The notes below the pieces were generated by a model. The model was not told the origin of the DNA. It worked only from the letters and a program-made list of their open reading frames with translations, and searched no databases. From Oscillospiraceae bacterium (GTDB lineage Bacteria; Bacillota; Clostridia; Oscillospirales; CAG-272): a stretch of DNA of 64,000 nucleotides. The position numbers were made by a program, and so were the translations under genes. The stretch lies in assembly GCA_015063385.1 (NCBI GenBank), contig SVUG01000007.1, positions 1 to 64,000 on the forward strand. Direction: 5' to 3'. This document shows, one piece after another, positions 35,861 to 45,037 of the stretch; position 1 is the first letter of the stretch; the number at the start of each line of letters is the position of its first letter.

Positions 35861-36126
35861 TTGAAAATTCTCGCAAGTAAGCCGTCACGGCTTTTTTTCT
35901 CCTCGTAAAAGACTCCGTTTATCTTTCCGCTTATCAGAATTTCTCCTCGTTCCTTAGAGAGATTTTCGATTTTCAGCCCCTGCCCCTCTACGATTATTTT
36001 TCCTGCAACGGTGTCAAAGGCAACGTATGATTCGTCGAACCCCAGCACGCTTTCAACTCCGTCAACCTCAACGCTTGAGCGCTCCTTTATTAAAAGACTT
36101 GTGTGTTTTAGTACCTTTTCAGACAT
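35857..36126 (-). CDS. yabP: sporulation protein YabP
   Basis: An 89-residue beta-rich protein of the YabP/YqfC family. It begins MSEKVLKHTSLLIKERSS with LEV-type strands around GVESVLGFDESYV, then TVAGKIIVEGQGLKIENLS, which matches the family's GxLxIxGxxLxIxxL core. The ATG at 36126 is chosen for the GGAGG six bases before. A terminator separates it from rqcP, so it is likely transcribed from its own mother-cell promoter together with yabQ. Confidence 0.88.
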   Translation of the reverse strand: MSEKVLKHTSLLIKERSSVEVDGVESVLGFDESYVAFDTVAGKIIVEGQGLKIENLSKERGEILISGKINGVFYEEKKSRDGLLARIFK

Positions 36127-36145
36127 ATAAACCTCCGCCAGCGAC

Positions 36146-36186
36146 AAAAAAACGCCGCATATTCTCATTAGAAAATATGCGACGTT
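36146..36186 (-). terminator. terminator between rqcP and yabP
   Basis: Minus-strand stem aacgtcgcatatt / aatatgcggcgtt with a ten-base loop, then a run of seven U. It ends the hup-rqcP transcript before the sporulation pair. Confidence 0.9.
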
Positions 36187-36194
36187 CTCTTGTT

Positions 36195-36449
36195 TTATGC
36201 GTCAGTCTCGGATATGATTTCATACATACCGGAAGACTCACTTTTTTTAGTTGTGTCCTTAATTTCAAGTACTCTGACTGTCACGGATTTAGATCCGAAC
36301 ATCACGGTTATAACGTCACCAAGCTTAACGTCATACGACGCCTTGGCATTTCTGCCATTCACCGAAATGCGCTCTGAGTCACACGCCTCGTTTGCAACGG
36401 TACGGCGCTTGATAAGCCTCGAAACCTTAAGGAATTTATCCAGGCGCAT
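36195..36449 (-). CDS. rqcP: S4-domain ribosome quality-control factor RqcP
   Basis: An 84-residue S4 RNA-binding protein. [23 protein letters not shown] and the [18 protein letters not shown] segment are the S4 signature. RqcP (formerly YabO, Hsp15-like) binds stalled 50S subunits with RqcH and supports alanine tailing of stuck nascent chains. It follows hup by 3 bases and shares its promoter. Confidence 0.93.
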   Translation of the reverse strand: MRLDKFLKVSRLIKRRTVANEACDSERISVNGRNAKASYDVKLGDVITVMFGSKSVTVRVLEIKDTTKKSESSGMYEIISETDA

Positions 36450-36452
36450 GAA

Positions 36453-36728
36453 TTAGCCGTTAACCTGATCCTTAAGAACCTTGGAAGCGGAGAAAGCGGG
36501 CTTCTTGGAAGCAGCAATCTTGATAACCTCGCCGGTCTTGGGGTTGCGACCTTCTCTTGCAGCAACGTCCTTAACCTCGAAGGTACCGAAGCCGATAAGC
36601 TGAACCTTATCACCGTCCTTAAGTGCGTTTGCAATAGCAGCGAGAGTAGCGTTTACAGCAGCCTCTGCAGCCTTCTTGGAAAGATTTGCCTCAGCGGCAA
36701 CAACGTTTACGAGATCTGTCTTGTTCAT
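36453..36728 (-). CDS. hup: HU-family DNA-binding protein
   Basis: A 91-residue nucleoid protein. MNKTDLVNVVAAEANLSKK, GDKVQLIGFGTFEV and the beta-arm GRNPKTGE are diagnostic of HU. The start at 36728 is chosen over an in-frame ATG at 36740 because the latter abuts the AAAGG ribosome-binding site. Monomers dimerise and bend DNA non-specifically. Confidence 0.97.
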   Translation of the reverse strand: MNKTDLVNVVAAEANLSKKAAEAAVNATLAAIANALKDGDKVQLIGFGTFEVKDVAAREGRNPKTGEVIKIAASKKPAFSASKVLKDQVNG

Positions 36729-36764
36729 TGGTTTGTACATCCTTTCAAAAAAGTATTTGTAAAT

Positions 36765-36793
36765 ATTATACCAATACTTTACCCACAAAGCAA
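36765..36793 (-). promoter_or_regulatory. sigma-A promoter of hup-rqcP
   Basis: Minus-strand TTGCTT (36793-36788), 17 bases, TATAAT (36770-36765). Confidence 0.85.
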
Positions 36794-36831
36794 GAGAAAA
36801 TTTATATTTTTTCGGGTACTAAAAATCTTTT

Positions 36832-38436
36832 TCAGCTTAATTGATAATTTTTATCGGGAATTTTTGTATATTTTGCCGTTTTTTCAAAAATAGCTCTCGA
36901 AAGGTTGCCCGTGAGCAGTAGCAAAATGCAATAAATAACTGCTGCCATAAGGATTGAAAGAGCGAGCGAGAGCATATCCCCAAGCCTTGAAATCACTGAA
37001 GAATAAAAGACCCGCGATGCCATGACGGATATAATTGCTGCGATGTACGGTGACAGAGAGCTCCTGATTATCGGCAGCGAAATCGATGCCTTTTTAAGAT
37101 AAATAATGCCCGATACCAAAAGCGCTACGGCGTATGAAATTACCGTGCCAATCGGTGCTCCGGAAATTCCAAAGTCGGAATTTGTCAGAAGATAGCTGCT
37201 TACGAAAATCTTTGCCACGCTTCCAAAAATCATGGATATAACCGGCGCCCTCACCTGTCCGCCCGCCTCAAGCGCAGAATTGACGCACAAAAGCACCGAA
37301 GAAAAGAATATCGCAGGTGTCAGAAGACACAACAGCGTAGCTCCCGTTTCAACGCCGGAGTTGCCGAAGAGCAGCGCTAGAATTTCACGAGAGAACAGCG
37401 TCATACCTATAAGAAGCGGCGCGGCAATCATAGACGTAAGGCGCAGTGCCGTTGCAAGCGCTTCCGATAGGAGCTCTCGGTTTCCGCAGACTCTTGCTCG
37501 AGTAAACGTCGGCAAAAATGCTATAGAAATCGGTGTGACGAGCGAAATAGCAAGATTAAACATCGGCACGGCAAGAGTGGTATAATTTCCATAGAGCGCA
37601 GATGCCTCAACGTCCGTATATCCAATCCCGCGCAGTCCTCGCATTATGAGTGTCAGGTCGATAATATTCGTAAGGCTCATGACCGCAGCACTTAACGTAA
37701 TCGGGACGGAAATAGAGAGCATTCTTTTCATAATCGCGCGATTATTTATTGCTACCTCTTCATTCTGCTCTGTTTTTTCTTTTGATAATTGATTTTTCGA
37801 GCAAATGAAAAGATATAAAAGTCCTGCAACTGCGCCAAACGTGACGCCCAGAATCGTGAATGCTGACACCATCTGCACACTCATGCCTCGCCTTATTGCA
37901 AGGATAGCAAAAATTAGTCCAAGCGCAAGCTTGCCGACGCCCTCTATAATCTGCGAAACGGCAATATCTAAAAGCCTTAAATTAGCGCTAAGGTATCCTC
38001 TGATTACTCCTGCAAGCGAAATAAATATTATAGACGGTGCAATAGCAATCATTGTCGCCCTTGCCCCCTCGTTGCCGATAAAGCGCGAGAGCGGGCTCGA
38101 AAATGTAACAAAAGATGCCGTAATTACGCTTCCGAAAATAAGAAAGGCAAGCGAGGCTACTCTGACGATAGCCTCCTCCTCTACCGCTTTTCCCTTTGCT
38201 TTAGCCTCAGATACGAGTATCATAACCGCCTTAGGTACACCGGCGGTGCAAAGCAGATAGAAAAATGCATAAACGGTATATGCCGAATTAAAATATCCCA
38301 TTCCCTCGTCACCGAGAAAATTAGACAGAGGAATTTTATATACAAGACCAAGTATTTTAACGATAACCGTAGAAATCGTTAGCGAAAGCGCGCCGCTGAT
38401 AATTCCGCCCGTCGCTTCCCTTTTATTTTTTTGCAT
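36832..38436 (-). CDS. spoVB: SpoVB-like lipid II/polysaccharide flippase (MATE/MOP superfamily)
   Basis: A 534-residue membrane protein with about 14 transmembrane helices, opening with GGIISGALSLTISTVIVKILGL-like residues typical of SpoVB/MurJ-type exporters. SpoVB works in spore cortex synthesis, and paralogues flip lipid II in vegetative cells; which one this is cannot be decided from sequence alone. Its upstream position relative to hup-rqcP-yabP-yabQ is the conserved clostridial order. AGGAGG immediately follows the hemZ terminator, so its promoter must lie upstream of that hairpin. Confidence 0.88.
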   Translation of the reverse strand: MQKNKREATGGIISGALSLTISTVIVKILGLVYKIPLSNFLGDEGMGYFNSAYTVYAFFYLLCTAGVPKAVMILVSEAKAKGKAVEEEAIVRVASLAFLIFGSVITASFVTFSSPLSRFIGNEGARATMIAIAPSIIFISLAGVIRGYLSANLRLLDIAVSQIIEGVGKLALGLIFAILAIRRGMSVQMVSAFTILGVTFGAVAGLLYLFICSKNQLSKEKTEQNEEVAINNRAIMKRMLSISVPITLSAAVMSLTNIIDLTLIMRGLRGIGYTDVEASALYGNYTTLAVPMFNLAISLVTPISIAFLPTFTRARVCGNRELLSEALATALRLTSMIAAPLLIGMTLFSREILALLFGNSGVETGATLLCLLTPAIFFSSVLLCVNSALEAGGQVRAPVISMIFGSVAKIFVSSYLLTNSDFGISGAPIGTVISYAVALLVSGIIYLKKASISLPIIRSSLSPYIAAIISVMASRVFYSSVISRLGDMLSLALSILMAAVIYCILLLLTGNLSRAIFEKTAKYTKIPDKNYQLS

Positions 38437-38455
38437 TTATACCTCCTAAAAGAAA

Positions 38456-38486
38456 AAGATTCACTAAAATATATTAGTGAATCTCT
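38456..38486 (-). terminator. hairpin between hemZ and spoVB
   Basis: Minus-strand agattcactaa / ttagtgaatct with a six-base loop, followed by TTTTTCTTTT, which runs straight into the spoVB AGGAGG. It either ends the hemZ transcript or acts as an attenuator in the spoVB leader. Confidence 0.8.
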
Positions 38487-38521
38487 TCATTTATAATAAT
38501 ATAAGGAAATTTTCCCGAAAA

Positions 38522-40030
38522 TCAGTCACACTCGGCAAAGAAATCGAAGATTTCCTGCTCATCGCGAAGGAGCGCCGCATTCTTTTCCTCGGCAAGACGG
38601 AGATACTCGTAGGGGTATTTCGGGCGGAAAATACGCTTGATTTTCGTGTCAGTCGGGTCGGTGGGCGAATACTTGACAAGCTTCGTCACAGCACCTGCAC
38701 CAACTGCAAAAATCGTCTGCATCTCCTCCATCATATAGATATTGTATAGTCCCTCGTGTCCCTCGAGCGAGAATCCTACGTTCTCAAGATTTCCGACCGT
38801 GTTCTTCTGGCGGTACATATAGTAGGGCTTATATCCTGCGAACTTGGTCTTTAGCTGGGAATAGGATACGCTCTTTGCCGCGTCACCGCCAGAAAGAGAG
38901 TAAATGCTCGAATTATTACGAAGCGCGTCGGACGCCTTTTTAACGCAAAAGGTGTGAACGGTGATATTAGTGGGAGCAAGGTCGATTACCTTGTCCACCG
39001 TTTCAGAGAAGTTCTTGAAATCGTCACCGGGCAAACCTGCTATCAAATCGACGTTTATATCGCGAATTCCCGACTCTTTTGCAAGCTCGTAGGCTCTGTA
39101 AAAGTCCTCAACGGTATGTTGCCTACCGATTTCGCGCAGAATATCGTCGCTTAACGTCTGGGGATTCACGCTTATTCTCGTGACACCGTGAGCCTTTGCC
39201 ACGGCAAGCTTTTCCTTAGTAATCGTATCAGGTCTGCCTGCCTCGAGAGTAAACTCGAGAAGCGAGGATACGTCTACGTGCTTATCAATCTCCGATAGAA
39301 GAATTTCTAGCTGCTCTGCCGAGAGCGTCGTAGGAGTGCCGCCTCCGATATATACGGTCGTCAGAGTCATTCCGAGCTTTTCAATTACTGCAAACGTCTC
39401 GCGAAGCTCGCTGATAAGCACCAAAAGGTACTCGTCAATCATTGAAAGCAAGCGCTTTGTCGTATATGAAACGAAGCTGCAATAGGCGCATCTTGACGGA
39501 CAGAACGGAATGGATATGTAAAGCGAGCAGGTATTCTTCGGCATCTTTTTCGTAAGCTTGTACTCTGCCGATGCCACCGAAACTGCAAGCGCAGCCTTCT
39601 GCGGATTAAGAAAATACTCGTCGCGCATGATTTTCTTTGCCTTAAGAACTCCCTTGCCCGAACGAAGAAGTCCGCCCGCAACCTTTGCAGGTCTGATACC
39701 CGTGAGAATTCCCCAGGGCGGCGTATGACCGAGAAGCTCCTTGCCTGCGGCAAAAACGGCTCTGCCAACTGCGACAGACTCGTGAGTACCGAACGTCACC
39801 TCCTCGTCAAGATAAACCGTCTCGGTAGCCTCGCAGAGCTTGTCGTTGAGCTTTATGGAAATATATGCAGAAACCGCCTCGCCGTCTTTATCGGGATAGA
39901 CGTCTACAGCCACCTCCGGCACACCCTCGCCCGCCACCTCGTTTTCACCAAAGGTAGCGCCGGGAAAGAACACCATACAAAGCGTCTGAACGTAATATTT
40001 ATTTATATTACCGTTGATTTTAAGAATCAT
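38522..40030 (-). CDS. hemZ: HemZ-type coproporphyrinogen III dehydrogenase-like radical SAM protein
   Basis: A 502-residue radical SAM enzyme. The N-terminal 150 residues are the HemZ-specific domain. The cluster motif CPSRCAYCSF (C-x3-C-x2-C, about 172-181) and the following GGGTPT SAM-binding motif are clear. Annotated as oxygen-independent coproporphyrinogen oxidase, but HemZ is also found in anaerobes without a heme pathway, and the window has no other heme gene, so the true substrate is open. It follows dtd by 6 bases. Confidence 0.88.
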   Translation of the reverse strand: MILKINGNINKYYVQTLCMVFFPGATFGENEVAGEGVPEVAVDVYPDKDGEAVSAYISIKLNDKLCEATETVYLDEEVTFGTHESVAVGRAVFAAGKELLGHTPPWGILTGIRPAKVAGGLLRSGKGVLKAKKIMRDEYFLNPQKAALAVSVASAEYKLTKKMPKNTCSLYISIPFCPSRCAYCSFVSYTTKRLLSMIDEYLLVLISELRETFAVIEKLGMTLTTVYIGGGTPTTLSAEQLEILLSEIDKHVDVSSLLEFTLEAGRPDTITKEKLAVAKAHGVTRISVNPQTLSDDILREIGRQHTVEDFYRAYELAKESGIRDINVDLIAGLPGDDFKNFSETVDKVIDLAPTNITVHTFCVKKASDALRNNSSIYSLSGGDAAKSVSYSQLKTKFAGYKPYYMYRQKNTVGNLENVGFSLEGHEGLYNIYMMEEMQTIFAVGAGAVTKLVKYSPTDPTDTKIKRIFRPKYPYEYLRLAEEKNAALLRDEQEIFDFFAECD

Positions 40031-40036
40031 TGAAGT

Positions 40037-40489
40037 TTACTTCCTTAAAACACTTGAATCCATAACAATGGTGACGGGACCGTCGGTTGACATCTCCGTG
40101 CGCATATCTGCACCGAAAACTCCCGACTCACACTCACCTATTCGCTCCGAAAGAGCTGATTTAAAGAGCTCGTAAAGCTCGTTTGCCTCCTCGGGTGGTG
40201 CGGAATTAAAATAATCCGGGCGATTGCCATGAGCATAGTTTGCATTCAGGGTAAAATTGGATACGACGAGCGCGCTGCCGCACACGTCCTTTACCGACAG
40301 ATTCATTTTACCGTTTTCATCGCTGAAAATGCGAAGCTTTGAAATTTTCTCTGCAAGAAGCGTCGCATCAAGAGGCTCGTCACCCTTTTTAACACCGAGA
40401 AGAATATAGAGTCCGCGACCGATGCTGCCCGAGAGCTCTCCGTCGGCAAAAACCGTCGCACCGTTAACTCTTTGAATTACTGCAAGCAT
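40037..40489 (-). CDS. dtd: D-aminoacyl-tRNA deacylase
   Basis: A 150-residue DTD enzyme that hydrolyses D-aminoacyl-tRNA. It contains VSNFTLNANYAHGNRPDY (matching the family SQFTL motif), APPEEANELYELF, and the C-terminal GPVTIVMDS (family GPVT motif). The ATG follows AAGGAG. It is middle gene of relA-dtd-hemZ, an order conserved in many Firmicutes. Confidence 0.95.
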   Translation of the reverse strand: MLAVIQRVNGATVFADGELSGSIGRGLYILLGVKKGDEPLDATLLAEKISKLRIFSDENGKMNLSVKDVCGSALVVSNFTLNANYAHGNRPDYFNSAPPEEANELYELFKSALSERIGECESGVFGADMRTEMSTDGPVTIVMDSSVLRK

Positions 40490-40499
40490 ATTTTTCTCC

Positions 40500-42710
40500 T
40501 TAATTTGAGAAGCTTCTCGTCACCGAGAGCACCTTGGGAACGGAACGCAGGCGGGAAACGATAGACTCGTAATGCGAGACGTTCTTACAGCCGATAACGA
40601 TATTGATAGCATTCTCGCCGTTTTTGAGAGCCTGAGTATTTATCTGCGAAATAGATACCTTCATATCCGCAAGAGCGACCGAAATGCCTGCAAGGACACC
40701 GATACCGTCCTCGGCAATTATCTGTATCATAGCCTCGTAAAGAGAGGTCTGCGCGCTCTCCGCAATATCCCATTCGGCACGTACCCAACGGGCAAGATTA
40801 TCCTCATTGCCGCGCGACTGAATAACGTTCGGGCAATCCGCCTTGTGAACCGAAACGCCAAATCCGCGTGTGACGAATCCGACTATTTTATCTCCGGGAA
40901 GAGGGTTGCAGCATTTAGCGAACTTGACCTGACAGCCTGCCTCACCGTCAATAATAATTCCTCCCGAATTGCGAAGGCGCTTATTGACCTGCGTGAGCTT
41001 AACCTTGGACAGCTCCTCATCGGGTGTGGATATAGGTGCGTCCTGTGCCTTAAGCTTTTCAATTTCGTCCTTGATTTTCGGCAGGAAGCGCTGAAGCGAG
41101 ATTCCGCCGAAGCCAAGCGTGTTGTAGAAATCGTCGGCGGTCTGAATGCCGACCTTTTTTGCTATAGTCGTGACAATTTCGGTAATCTCCGCGTCGGTGA
41201 GAGTCTTGGAATAACGTCTCATCTCGCGCTCGACCTCGGCACGACCTACCTGAATATTCTCGGTTCTCTTTTCCTTTTTGAACCACTGTCTGATTTTGCT
41301 TCTTGCCTGACCGGTCTTGACTATTTTCAGCCAATCACGGCTCGGTCCCTTTGAGGACTGCGAGGTGATAATCTCGATAATATCGCCGTTTCCGGGTATT
41401 CTGTCAATCGGCACGATAACACCGTTGACCTTTGCGCCCGTCATTTTGTTTCCGACAGCCGAGTGAATAGCATATGCAAAGTCGATAACCGTAGAACCAA
41501 GAGGCAGCGATATAACGTCACCCTTGGGAGTGAAAACGAAGGTCTCGTCGTGGAAAATATCGGTCTTGAAGGAGTGAATAAACTCGTCGGGGTCGCGCGT
41601 GTTTTCATCCGACTCGAGAAGCTGCGAAATCCATCTGAGCTTCTCGTCGATGTTAGCACTCGACTTTTCGCCGCTCTTATACTTCCAGTGCGCCGCGATA
41701 CCGTATTCCGCCTCCTCGTGCATCTGTCTGGTTCTTATCTGAACCTCAAACGGAATACCGCTATTGCCTATAACCGTCGTGTGAAGCGAACGGTAAAGGT
41801 TGGGCTTAGGGGTGGAAATATAATCCTTGAATCTACCCGGAATAGACTTGAACATCTCGTGCACGAGACCAAGCGCAGTATAGCACTCAAGCTCGGTTTC
41901 CACTATAATACGCACGGCGTAGAAGTCGTATATCTCGTCAAACGCCTTGTTTGAGGTATACATCTTGCGGTAAAGGCTGTAAACCGACTTTATACGGCCC
42001 GAAAGAGTAAAGGAAATCTTGTTTTCGGTAAGCTTTTCAGCAAGCTGAGCCTTTGCCTCCTCGATAAAATTGCGGCTTCTGCCGTACTTTTTATCAATTT
42101 CCTCGTGCACCTCCTCGTAGCCTACGTTATCGAGGTAGAAAAGGCTGATATTCTCAAGCTCCTGCTTGATACGCTGGATACCGAGTCTGTGTGCAAGCGG
42201 AGCGTAAATATACATCGTCTCAAGCGCAATAGCGCGCTGACGGTCCTCCTTCTTTGCAGAAAGAGTACGCATATTATGGAGTCTGTCGCAGAGCTTTATG
42301 AAAATAACTCTGATGTCCTTATTCATAGCGAGAAGCATTTTTCGGATGTTCTCGATATGTGCCTCCTCCTTGTCGGCAACCTGCACCTGAATTATCTTGG
42401 TGAGTCCGTCGACGAGCATCGCGACCTCCTTGCCGAACATCTTGGTAATGACATCAAGGCTAGTCTTTTCCGAGCAGTCCTCTACAGTGTCGTGCAGAAG
42501 CGCTGCACAGATAGAATCGGTATCAAGTCCAAGCTCGGCAACGATTCTTGCAACCGCAACGGGATGGCTGATGTAAGGCTCGCCGCTCTGTCGCATCTGC
42601 CCCTCGTGGAGCTTGTCGGCATAGTAGTAAGCCTCACTTATTTTATTAATATCGTAATTTCGCTCGCTCTCCTCAAGATAGGAGAGCAAAGCCTTCATTC
42701 CTTCGTACAT
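40500..42710 (-). CDS. relA: RelA/SpoT-family (p)ppGpp synthetase/hydrolase
   Basis: A 736-residue bifunctional stringent-response enzyme. An HD hydrolase domain comes first (PYISHPVAVARI and ALLHDTVED at about 46-75). The synthetase domain (about 230-345) includes FYAVRIIVE and YRSLHTTVIG. The TGS domain (about 395-455) carries the VFTPKGDVISLP signature, and the ACT domain is C-terminal (about 655-730). Both active sites look complete. It heads relA-dtd-hemZ, 36 bases after recJ. Confidence 0.95.
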   Translation of the reverse strand: MYEGMKALLSYLEESERNYDINKISEAYYYADKLHEGQMRQSGEPYISHPVAVARIVAELGLDTDSICAALLHDTVEDCSEKTSLDVITKMFGKEVAMLVDGLTKIIQVQVADKEEAHIENIRKMLLAMNKDIRVIFIKLCDRLHNMRTLSAKKEDRQRAIALETMYIYAPLAHRLGIQRIKQELENISLFYLDNVGYEEVHEEIDKKYGRSRNFIEEAKAQLAEKLTENKISFTLSGRIKSVYSLYRKMYTSNKAFDEIYDFYAVRIIVETELECYTALGLVHEMFKSIPGRFKDYISTPKPNLYRSLHTTVIGNSGIPFEVQIRTRQMHEEAEYGIAAHWKYKSGEKSSANIDEKLRWISQLLESDENTRDPDEFIHSFKTDIFHDETFVFTPKGDVISLPLGSTVIDFAYAIHSAVGNKMTGAKVNGVIVPIDRIPGNGDIIEIITSQSSKGPSRDWLKIVKTGQARSKIRQWFKKEKRTENIQVGRAEVEREMRRYSKTLTDAEITEIVTTIAKKVGIQTADDFYNTLGFGGISLQRFLPKIKDEIEKLKAQDAPISTPDEELSKVKLTQVNKRLRNSGGIIIDGEAGCQVKFAKCCNPLPGDKIVGFVTRGFGVSVHKADCPNVIQSRGNEDNLARWVRAEWDIAESAQTSLYEAMIQIIAEDGIGVLAGISVALADMKVSISQINTQALKNGENAINIVIGCKNVSHYESIVSRLRSVPKVLSVTRSFSN

Positions 42711-42746
42711 AGAAATTACCTTTGTGTGCTGTGAAAAAGTGAATAT

Positions 42747-44936
42747 TTATCTTATAAGCTGTGAGCGAAGTCTGCGCAGAAGCGTAGATTTATCAAGCTC
42801 GGTTTTCGTTGTTTTGTACTGAATATTGAATCGGTAAACCTCCTCGGATACGTCCTCGATATTCGCAATATTAAGCTCCTTCATAACCATAACGATTATC
42901 TTGAGCTTCACGTAGCCTATGTAAACTCCGTCGTCACCGTTTCTGAACTTTGAAAGAATCTTTTTATGGGTGAGAGTGTCAGAGCCTGAGCGAAGAGTAG
43001 CAAGCATAAATCTGTAAACCGCCGCAAAATCCTCACGCGAGGGCAAAACGTCCTCCTCGGCTGTAAAGTGCGCACCGTTCTTAATTTCCTCAAATCGCTC
43101 GCGAAGCGCCTGTGTTTGTTCTGCCTCCTGCTTCGAGGGCTTAAGGTCACGGACGATAAGCTGTACGTTTTCCCTGCCCGCCCACTCGTTAATATCAAGA
43201 TTAAAGAGGACGTCCACCTTGTCGCCAACGTAAATTCCGAGGCTCTCGGGTGAATTAGAGAAATACATTGCAGAAATATTGTATCTTCCGTTTCCAAGTG
43301 CAAGACGGGTATGCTTTCCGTCACTGATGCCCGAAATCTCCGCAACGGTCACACCGCGCATAATAAACACGGGAATAGGATTGGAAACGCCGTATGGCTC
43401 GAGAAGCTGTATGCTCTTTGCAAGCGAGAGATTAAGCTCTCCAAAATCAAGCTCGCAGTCAGCCTCAACCGTCTGGACCATATCCTTTTCGGTAAGCATA
43501 GAGCGCGCGTAATCATTGATTAAGCACCTGAAATTATCAAGCTCACCTCTAGTCACAGAAAGGCCTGCGGCAAGCTCGTGACCGCCGAATTTTACCAGAT
43601 GCTCGCTACAATGACAGAGTGCGTCAACAAGATTCATACCTTTGATGCTTCTGCCCGAGCCCTTGCCTATATCATCAGGCGAGGGAGTGCCCGACTCGTT
43701 GCCCTCAAAGGAAACGAGAATAGCAGGTCTTGCGTACTTTTCGGTGATACGCGATGCAACGATTCCGATAACGCCGTGATGCCAATTATCCGCGTCAAGC
43801 ACGATAACGGGATTTTCGTCAATATCGTACTTCTCTATCTTCTGGTATGCCTCACGCATTATTTTATTTTCTTCGCTCTGACGTTCCTTATTCGTTTTGC
43901 AGAGCTCCTCGGCAATTATAAGCGCGCGCGATTTATCTTCGCAAAGGAAAAGCTCAACCGCCATAGATGCAGTTTTGATTCTTCCGGCCGCGTTGATTCT
44001 GGGCGCTATCGTATAGCCTATGTATCCTGAAGTAATCTTCGTCTTTTTCTTTCTCGTGCCGGTGCGCTGAACCTCGGTTTTAGCAGACGACGCCTCGATA
44101 AGCGCCGCAAGTCCTACTCGGCTCGTGCGCTCAATCATATCAAGTCCGTATTTAACGATAATACGGTTTTCCTCCTTGATAGGCATAACGTCGGCAATAG
44201 TACCGATGGCCACGAGGTCGGCGTATTCAGAGAAAATCTTCTTTGCCGCATCAATACGCGACTTGCCGAAAACGCGCTCCTCATAAGCACAAATCAGCTT
44301 AAAGACCACTCCGACGCCTGCCAGCTCCTTGAAGGGATAATCGCAATCGGGTCTGCGTGGATTAACTACCGCCATAGCCTCGGGAAGCGCCGCGTGGCAC
44401 TCGTGGTGGTCGGTGACGATAAATCTGATGCCAAGGCTCTTGGCATACTCCACCTCTTCAATAGCCGTAGTACCGGTATCGACGGTGATAATAAGGCCTG
44501 TGCCGTTTTCCTTGATAGCGTCAATCGCCTGCGTGGAAACACCGTAGCCCTCGCCGGCACGGTTGGGAATATAGTATTCCACGCTTGCACCAAGCGATTT
44601 GAGATAGAGATAAAGAGTACACACCGAGGTGACGCCGTCAACGTCGTAGTCACCGTAAACGGTAATCTTCTCCCCCCTTGCAACGGCATCTTTGATACCG
44701 TCAATAGCGGCTTCGACGTCCTTCATTCTGAAGGGGTCAGAGAGCATCTCGCTCTCCATGTAGATAAAGGATTTTGCCGCCGCCTCATCCTTGTATCCGC
44801 GGTTGTAAAGAAGTCTTGCTACTACGGGATTTATACCAAGCGCCGAGGCGATTTTTGAAACTTTTTCGGCAAGCTCTGGCGTGTCCGTAGATTTTAAAAT
44901 CCAATTCTTCTCCTTCTTTTCGTTTTGGTTTTGCAT
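42747..44936 (-). CDS. recJ: single-stranded-DNA-specific exonuclease RecJ
   Basis: A 729-residue DHH-family 5'-3' exonuclease acting in recombination and base-excision repair. Motifs are VYGDYDVDGVTS (about 81-92), TVDTGTTA, VTDHHECH (the DHH motif, about 172-179), GAGV-type GVGVVFKL, and DHHA1 with GGHELAAGL (about 430). A C-terminal extension of about 170 residues (from 560) includes an OB-like fold region and a helical tail. A hairpin (gggcgaaaagccc) lies in its leader at about 44952-44969. Confidence 0.95.
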   Translation of the reverse strand: MQNQNEKKEKNWILKSTDTPELAEKVSKIASALGINPVVARLLYNRGYKDEAAAKSFIYMESEMLSDPFRMKDVEAAIDGIKDAVARGEKITVYGDYDVDGVTSVCTLYLYLKSLGASVEYYIPNRAGEGYGVSTQAIDAIKENGTGLIITVDTGTTAIEEVEYAKSLGIRFIVTDHHECHAALPEAMAVVNPRRPDCDYPFKELAGVGVVFKLICAYEERVFGKSRIDAAKKIFSEYADLVAIGTIADVMPIKEENRIIVKYGLDMIERTSRVGLAALIEASSAKTEVQRTGTRKKKTKITSGYIGYTIAPRINAAGRIKTASMAVELFLCEDKSRALIIAEELCKTNKERQSEENKIMREAYQKIEKYDIDENPVIVLDADNWHHGVIGIVASRITEKYARPAILVSFEGNESGTPSPDDIGKGSGRSIKGMNLVDALCHCSEHLVKFGGHELAAGLSVTRGELDNFRCLINDYARSMLTEKDMVQTVEADCELDFGELNLSLAKSIQLLEPYGVSNPIPVFIMRGVTVAEISGISDGKHTRLALGNGRYNISAMYFSNSPESLGIYVGDKVDVLFNLDINEWAGRENVQLIVRDLKPSKQEAEQTQALRERFEEIKNGAHFTAEEDVLPSREDFAAVYRFMLATLRSGSDTLTHKKILSKFRNGDDGVYIGYVKLKIIVMVMKELNIANIEDVSEEVYRFNIQYKTTKTELDKSTLLRRLRSQLIR

Positions 44937-44990
44937 TATATTTTTGACCTAAGTGGGCTTTTCGCCCGCCTTTCATTTAATAATCCACCT

Positions 44991-45012
44991 AAAAGCCCCG
45001 ATTCTCTCGGGG
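44991..45012 (-). terminator. terminator of the cdaA-flavoprotein operon
   Basis: Minus-strand ccccga / tcgggg stem followed by G and UUUU, 25 bases after the flavoprotein stop. Confidence 0.75.
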
Positions 45013-45037
45013 AGAGAGCAGTCTGAATTTCACCTGC

